From contig NZ_JAUSVX010000017.1 of the NCBI RefSeq assembly GCF_030814995.1, positions 62,001-126,000 on the forward strand: a DNA stretch of 64,000 bases, given 5' to 3'. The translations under genes were made by a program, and so were the position numbers. The notes under the pieces are model-generated. The model ran no database searches. It was not told where the DNA came from and worked only from the letters and a program-made list of their open reading frames with translations. The DNA is from Labrys wisconsinensis. GTDB lineage: Bacteria > Pseudomonadota > Alphaproteobacteria > Rhizobiales > Labraceae. Positions 60,509-64,000 of the stretch are shown here, one piece after another; the stretch's first letter is position 1; each line of letters begins with the position of its first letter.

Positions 60509-60751
60509 ATGCGCAGCACCGACGCTCGTCCAAGGGATCTGGCCCGCAAGCACGCCAGCCGCCGCGCCGAGCCGGAGGACGGCTTTCGCCGCGAGACCTT
60601 CACGCTGCCGCGTGAGGAGGCGCGGGCGCATGCGCGCGACCTGTTCGCGCGCTATCCCAAGGCAGCCTACATGACCGAGATCGAATATTGGGAGGAGCTG
60701 CCCGACGGGCGGATCTGCGTCACCATGCGCCGCCTGCCGGCAGCGGACTAG
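60509..60751 (+). CDS. Small conserved-looking protein, unknown function
   Basis: 80 aa, basic and Arg-rich (DLARKHASRRAEPEDGFRRE) then a short alpha/beta part (YPKAAYMTEIEYWEELPDGR) ending ICVTMRRLPAAD. No family recognised. AAGGGACGG precedes the ATG. The 3' end and stop are tandemly duplicated in the DNA immediately downstream, and a hairpin follows. Confidence 0.6.
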   Translation: MRSTDARPRDLARKHASRRAEPEDGFRRETFTLPREEARAHARDLFARYPKAAYMTEIEYWEELPDGRICVTMRRLPAAD

Positions 60752-60788
60752 GGAACGGCGGCGCCTGCCGGCGGCGGACTGAGGAACG
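60730..60788. repeat. 31-bp-period tandem duplication spanning the small gene's stop codon
   Basis: CGCCTGCCGGCAGCGGACTA at 60731 recurs as CGCCTGCCGGCGGCGGACTG at 60762, continuing GGGAACG and AGGAACG. Both copies would encode LPAAD followed by a stop (TAG in copy 1, TGA in copy 2). Confidence 0.7.
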
Positions 60789-60808
60789 CCCTCGGGAGAG
60801 GGCGTTCC
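60783..60808. terminator. Bidirectional hairpin terminator between converging genes
   Basis: GGAACGCCCTC (60783-60793) and GAGGGCGTTCC (60798-60808) form a perfect 11-bp stem with a GGGA loop. It sits between the small plus-strand gene and the YodC-like gene. No U-run on either side. Confidence 0.6.
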
Positions 60809-60836
60809 GTCGAGAGGGGACGGTCGGGAGGCTGGG

Positions 60837-61085
60837 TTACGCCACCGCCTTGGAATGCTCCTCGTCTTCCTCTTCCTCCTCGTCTTCCTCTTCGTCGTCT
60901 TCCTCGTCCTCGGCCTCGTCGTCCTCGACCTCGACCAGGTCGAGGGCCAGGAACGGCAGCGTATCGCGGAAGAGGTCGCCCTCCTCGCCCATCCAGACGC
61001 AGACCGCGTCCGTATCCTTGACCTCGACCACGGTCATCGGCTGACCGCCCGACTTCAGCACCACCACGTCTCCAGCCTTGATCAT
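60837..61085 (-). CDS. YodC family (DUF2158) protein with long acidic tail
   Basis: 82 aa. Residues 1-45 are the DUF2158/YodC beta domain (MIKAGDVVVLKSGGQPMTVV; VCVWMGEEGDLFRDTLPFLA). Residues 50-77 are almost uninterrupted Glu/Asp, then HSKAVA. The acidic run gives a marked pyrimidine tract on the plus strand (60860-60940). Function of the family is unknown; the tail suggests binding of basic proteins or nucleic-acid mimicry (speculation). Confidence 0.8.
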   Translation of the reverse strand: MIKAGDVVVLKSGGQPMTVVEVKDTDAVCVWMGEEGDLFRDTLPFLALDLVEVEDDEAEDEEDDEEEDEEEEEDEEHSKAVA

Positions 61086-61174
61086 CGCCGCCTCCTGTTG
61101 CGTGCGCCAGCCAGGATGTTCGAACTCCGCCCGCGGACGGCCTCGAAAATCCTGATCAATCTCAATGGATTAGA

Positions 61175-61217
61175 CGAATCTCTCAAATCGGAGCCACGGT
61201 CCGTCCCGAGAGATTCG
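61175..61217. repeat. Inverted repeat between hemF and the YodC-like gene
   Basis: CGAATCTCTC (61175-61184) is the exact inverse complement of GAGAGATTCG (61208-61217), with a 23-nt spacer and partial extension outward. Located 45 bp past the hemF stop and about 90 bp before the YodC-like start; terminator or operator undecided. Confidence 0.4.
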
Positions 61218-61261
61218 ACTGAGGAGCCTAGGGCGCTTGCATGACGGCGCGACGAAGGCCC

Positions 61262-62164
61262 TCACGGCCATTTCACCACGGGCGGCAGCGAGGACAGGAT
61301 CGAATCGACATTGCCGCCCGTTCGCAGGCCGAACAGGGTGCCGCGGTCGTAGATCAGGTTGAACTCGACATAGCGCCCGCGCCGCACCAGCTGCTCCTCG
61401 CGCTCGGCCTCGCTCCAGGGCGTCGCGACATTGCGCTGCACCAGGCCGGGATAGACGCCGAGAAAGGCCTCGCCCACGGCGCGGGTGAAGGCGAAATCGG
61501 CGTCCCAGTCGCCCGAGCTCAGCCAGTCGTAGAAGATGCCGCCGATGCCGCGCGGCTCGTTGCGGTGCTTGAGGAAGAAATACTCGTCGCACCAGGCCTT
61601 GAACCGGGCGTGGTCGGCGACGGCATGGGCATCGCACGCCGCCTTCAGCGCGGCGTGGAAGGCGATGCTGTCGGGATCGTCCTGGCTGCGCCGGCGCTCC
61701 AGCACCGGGGTGAGGTCGGCCCCGCCGCCGAACCAGGCCTTGGACGTCACCACGAAGCGGGTGTTCATGTGCACGGCCGGCACATTGGGATTGTGGAGAT
61801 GGGCGATCAGCGAGATGCCCGAGGCCCAGAAGCGCGGGTCATCGGCGGCGCCGGGGATGTCCTTGCGGAATTCCGGCGAGAACTCGCCGAACACCGTGGA
61901 GCAGTGCACGCCGACCTTCTCGAAGACGCGGCCGTGCATCAGCCCCATCACCCCGCCGCCGCCGGGCAGGCCGGAATGGTCGGTGCGCTCCCAGGGCCTG
62001 CGCTCGAAGCGGCCCGGCGGCCGGTCGGCCAAGGGCATGGTCGCCGGCAGCGCGTCCTCGATGGCCTCGAAGGCGGCGCAGATCCGGTCGCGCAGCGCTT
62101 CGAACCAGGCGCGGGCCGCCGCTTTCCTGGCTTCGATGTCGGGGGGCAGGGAGGTGTCGGTCAC
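61262..62164 (-). CDS. hemF: Oxygen-dependent coproporphyrinogen III oxidase
   Basis: 300 aa from a GTG start ([20 protein letters not shown]), normal HemF length. Family blocks: [66 protein letters not shown] and [20 protein letters not shown]. It converts coproporphyrinogen III to protoporphyrinogen IX with O2. The trmL start is 155 bp upstream; the pairing with trmL and the bc1 genes is common in Rhizobiales. Confidence 0.96.
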   Translation of the reverse strand: MTDTSLPPDIEARKAAARAWFEALRDRICAAFEAIEDALPATMPLADRPPGRFERRPWERTDHSGLPGGGGVMGLMHGRVFEKVGVHCSTVFGEFSPEFRKDIPGAADDPRFWASGISLIAHLHNPNVPAVHMNTRFVVTSKAWFGGGADLTPVLERRRSQDDPDSIAFHAALKAACDAHAVADHARFKAWCDEYFFLKHRNEPRGIGGIFYDWLSSGDWDADFAFTRAVGEAFLGVYPGLVQRNVATPWSEAEREEQLVRRGRYVEFNLIYDRGTLFGLRTGGNVDSILSSLPPVVKWP

Positions 62165-62318
62165 GGCAGGGGTTCCGTCTCGCAGGCGGGAGCCTCGAGC
62201 CGGGATGCGATCCCGGTCGAGGATATCCCGCCAAGGCCTTGAACGGCCGGGGCTCTTCGCGCGCTGCCCGGCCCGGGCGGCGCCCGCCGGCAGCCATTCG
62301 TTGCGCCGCACCATAGTG

Positions 62319-62798
62319 TCACGAGGCCGCCGAGGCGAGGGCGGCGAGCGCGCCGGTCTGCCGCAGCGCCTCGCCGAGCACCATGGCCGCCGCGACGGCG
62401 ACGTTGAGCGAGCGCAGGCCCGGGCGCATCGGCACCAGGAGCCGGGCGTCGGCGGCCGCGTGCACCGCGTCGGGCACGCCGGCGGATTCGCGCCCGACCA
62501 TCACGACGTCGTCGGCGTCGAAGGCGAACTCGGCATAGGGCAGGGCGGCCCGGGTCGAGAGCAGGACGAGGCGGCGTCCGCGCCCCCGCCGCCAGTCCTC
62601 GAAGGCGGCGAAGGAGACGTGGCGCGTGATGGCGATGCGGTCGAGATAGTCCATGCCGGCGCGGCGGAAGGCGCGGTCGGAGACCGGGAAGCTGGCGGGC
62701 TCGACGATGGCCGCCTCGACGCCGAGGCAGGCGCACAGGCGCAGCATGGTGCCGGCGTTCTGCGGAATGTCGGGCTGGTAGAGAGCGAGCGTGAGCAT
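62319..62798 (-). CDS. trmL: tRNA (cytidine/uridine-34-2'-O)-methyltransferase
   Basis: 159 aa SPOUT methyltransferase. Start [20 protein letters not shown], then [24 protein letters not shown], and the knot [20 protein letters not shown]. Modifies the wobble position of tRNA-Leu. Divergent from petA across a 296-bp gap that must hold the bc1 promoter; no clear -35/-10 pair could be picked there. Confidence 0.95.
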   Translation of the reverse strand: MLTLALYQPDIPQNAGTMLRLCACLGVEAAIVEPASFPVSDRAFRRAGMDYLDRIAITRHVSFAAFEDWRRGRGRRLVLLSTRAALPYAEFAFDADDVVMVGRESAGVPDAVHAAADARLLVPMRPGLRSLNVAVAAAMVLGEALRQTGALAALASAAS

Positions 62799-63094
62799 TG
62801 CGCGCGATTCTTAAGGAGGCCGCTGCGGCTTGTCGACGCGTCGGCGGATTGTGGCAGCCATGCGGCAGCCCCGGCGTCCTGATGCGACATAGCGCCTTGC
62901 GGTCATGTGCGATCTAGACAACTTCGCAACAGGATGGCATGAGCCGAAGCATCGGAGTTGCCCCCGTTTCGCCGTGATCTGGGAGGTCGCGACGATAGGG
63001 AGTTGAGTCCAAAGATGGGTGGCCGCGGCTTCGGGCCCTGGCACGCCCGGCGTTCCGGTTCGGGGCCGGGGCGGGTGCAAAGAAGGATCGAGCC

Positions 63095-63628
63095 GTGGCT
63101 TCCACGCACGACACCACCATACCGGTCAGCCGCAGGGATATCATCTATGTCGCCACCGGCGCCGTCGGCGCCGTGGGGGTGGCGAGCGCGATCTGGCCCT
63201 TCATCAGCCAGATGAATCCCGACCAGGCGACGATCGCCGCGGGCGCCCCCGTCGAGGTCGACCTGACGCCGATCGTCGAGGGCCAGGAGATCAAGATCTT
63301 CTGGCGCGGCAAGCCGATCTATGTGCGCCACCGCACGCCTGTCGAGATCAAGGCCGCCGAGGACGTCGACGTCGCGACGCTGCGCGACCCGCAGCCCGAT
63401 TCCGATCGCGTCAAGAAGGACAAGTCGCAATGGCTGGTCGTCATCGGCATCTGCACGCATCTGGGCTGCGTGCCGATCGGCTACGAGGGTGACTACAAGG
63501 GCTGGTTCTGCCCCTGCCACGGCTCGCAGTACGACACGTCCGGCCGCATCCGGCAGGGGCCGGCGCCGCTGAACCTGTACATTCCGCCCTACGCCTTCGA
63601 GGGCGACGCCAAGATCGTCATCGGTTGA
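63095..63628 (+). CDS. petA: Ubiquinol-cytochrome c reductase Rieske iron-sulfur subunit
   Basis: 177 aa from a GTG with AAGGA upstream. Twin-arginine-type anchor [20 protein letters not shown], then the Rieske cluster CTHLGC and CPCHGSQYD. Transfers electrons from ubiquinol to cytochrome c1 in complex III. First gene of petABC; petB follows after 43 bp. Confidence 0.97.
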   Translation: MASTHDTTIPVSRRDIIYVATGAVGAVGVASAIWPFISQMNPDQATIAAGAPVEVDLTPIVEGQEIKIFWRGKPIYVRHRTPVEIKAAEDVDVATLRDPQPDSDRVKKDKSQWLVVIGICTHLGCVPIGYEGDYKGWFCPCHGSQYDTSGRIRQGPAPLNLYIPPYAFEGDAKIVIG

Positions 63629-63671
63629 CGCCGATTTCAGACCCAAGAAAACCAGCCAAGGTCATGAACTC

Positions 63672-64000
63672 ATGAGCGGACCGTCGACCTGGACTCCCAA
63701 GAGCGCCATCGGGCGCTGGTTCGAAAGCCGCCTGCCGATCGGCGGCCTCGTCCATTCCTCCTTCATCGCCTATCCCACGCCCCGCAACCTGAACTACTGG
63801 TGGACCTTCGGCGCCATCCTGTCGTTCATGCTGGTGGCGCAGATCGTCACCGGCGTGGTCCTGGTGATGCACTACACGCCCGAGGCGACGATGGCCTTCT
63901 CCTCCGTCGAGCACATCATGCGCGACGTGAACTATGGCTGGCTGATCCGCTACCTGCACTCCAACGGCGCCTCGATGTTCTTCCTCGCCGTCTACGTGCA
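63672..64000 (+). CDS. petB: Cytochrome b of the bc1 complex (partial, C-terminus off the window)
   Basis: The first 109 codons are visible: [60 protein letters not shown] and [11 protein letters not shown], the highly conserved N-terminal helices A-B with heme-ligand-bearing segments. The gene is cut by the end of the window. Confidence 0.97.
   Translation, partial: MSGPSTWTPKSAIGRWFESRLPIGGLVHSSFIAYPTPRNLNYWWTFGAILSFMLVAQIVTGVVLVMHYTPEATMAFSSVEHIMRDVNYGWLIRYLHSNGASMFFLAVYV

Noticed and set aside
62799-63094. Sigma-70 promoter for petABC (TTGCGG ... TAGACA near 62897-62920)
   Set aside because: Spacing between the boxes is only 12 bp; no acceptable -35/-10 pair could be defended.

Overview
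The window reads as chromosomal DNA of a high-GC alphaproteobacterium of the Hyphomicrobiales (Rhizobiales). The evidence is the trmL / petA-petB / hemF neighbourhood, the cca-DUF6111-CoA-pyrophosphatase block, a MucR regulator, the MoxR-DUF58-DUF4159 block with divergent DUF1285, and the many GTG/TTG starts with 1-4 bp gene overlaps. The genus cannot be fixed from sequence reading alone. No rRNA, convincing tRNA, CRISPR array, insertion sequence or phage gene was seen.

Layout. 1-2.2 kb: a MocR-type regulator (cut by the window edge) divergent from a split-barrel FMN oxidase-like gene and a LysE exporter. 2.4-5.9 kb: a two-component Rieske oxygenase (glycine-betaine demethylase type, gbcAB-like) with a divergent LysR regulator. 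5.9-11.3 kb: an RND efflux pump with its adaptor and a TetR regulator. 12.4-20 kb: a complete-looking sugar locus (CUT2 ABC importer, enolase-superfamily dehydratase, aldo/keto reductase, RhaM-type mutarotase, LacI regulator, COG3618 lactonase). It fits non-phosphorylative catabolism of a 6-deoxyhexose such as L-fucose or L-rhamnose, and three related LacI-type operators link its two divergent units. 20-24.4 kb: extensin-like lipoprotein, MocA-like nucleotidyltransferase, GFA protein, FAH-family hydrolase and a tail-anchored unknown. 24.7-26.4 kb: queE-queD-queC (preQ0 synthesis). 26.4-28.5 kb: a toxin-antitoxin pair behind a perfect palindrome, a GNAT enzyme and a metallophosphoesterase. 28.6-36 kb: a CUT1 sugar ABC transporter with a Gfo/Idh-aldo/keto reductase fusion enzyme and an AraC regulator. 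36-42.9 kb: small housekeeping and accessory genes, then Sel1-repeat protein, cca, DUF6111 and CoA pyrophosphatase. 42.9-47.8 kb: threonine dehydratase-like enzyme, MFS exporter, membrane protein with a degenerate cNMP domain, FGE-like protein, MucR. 48-55.8 kb: DUF1285 divergent from moxR-DUF58-DUF4159-(vWA/GATase-like membrane protein), a recurrent envelope-type system of unknown function. 55.8-61.1 kb: stress/redox and unknown small genes. 61.2-64 kb: hemF, trmL, and the start of the cytochrome bc1 operon.

Strongest leads: the MoxR/DUF4159 locus, the bifunctional Gfo/Idh-AKR fusion, the LacI-controlled deoxysugar locus, leader hairpins ahead of the mocA-like gene and queE, and a 33-codon gene whose terminator lies inside the 3' end of the converging glxA-like gene.
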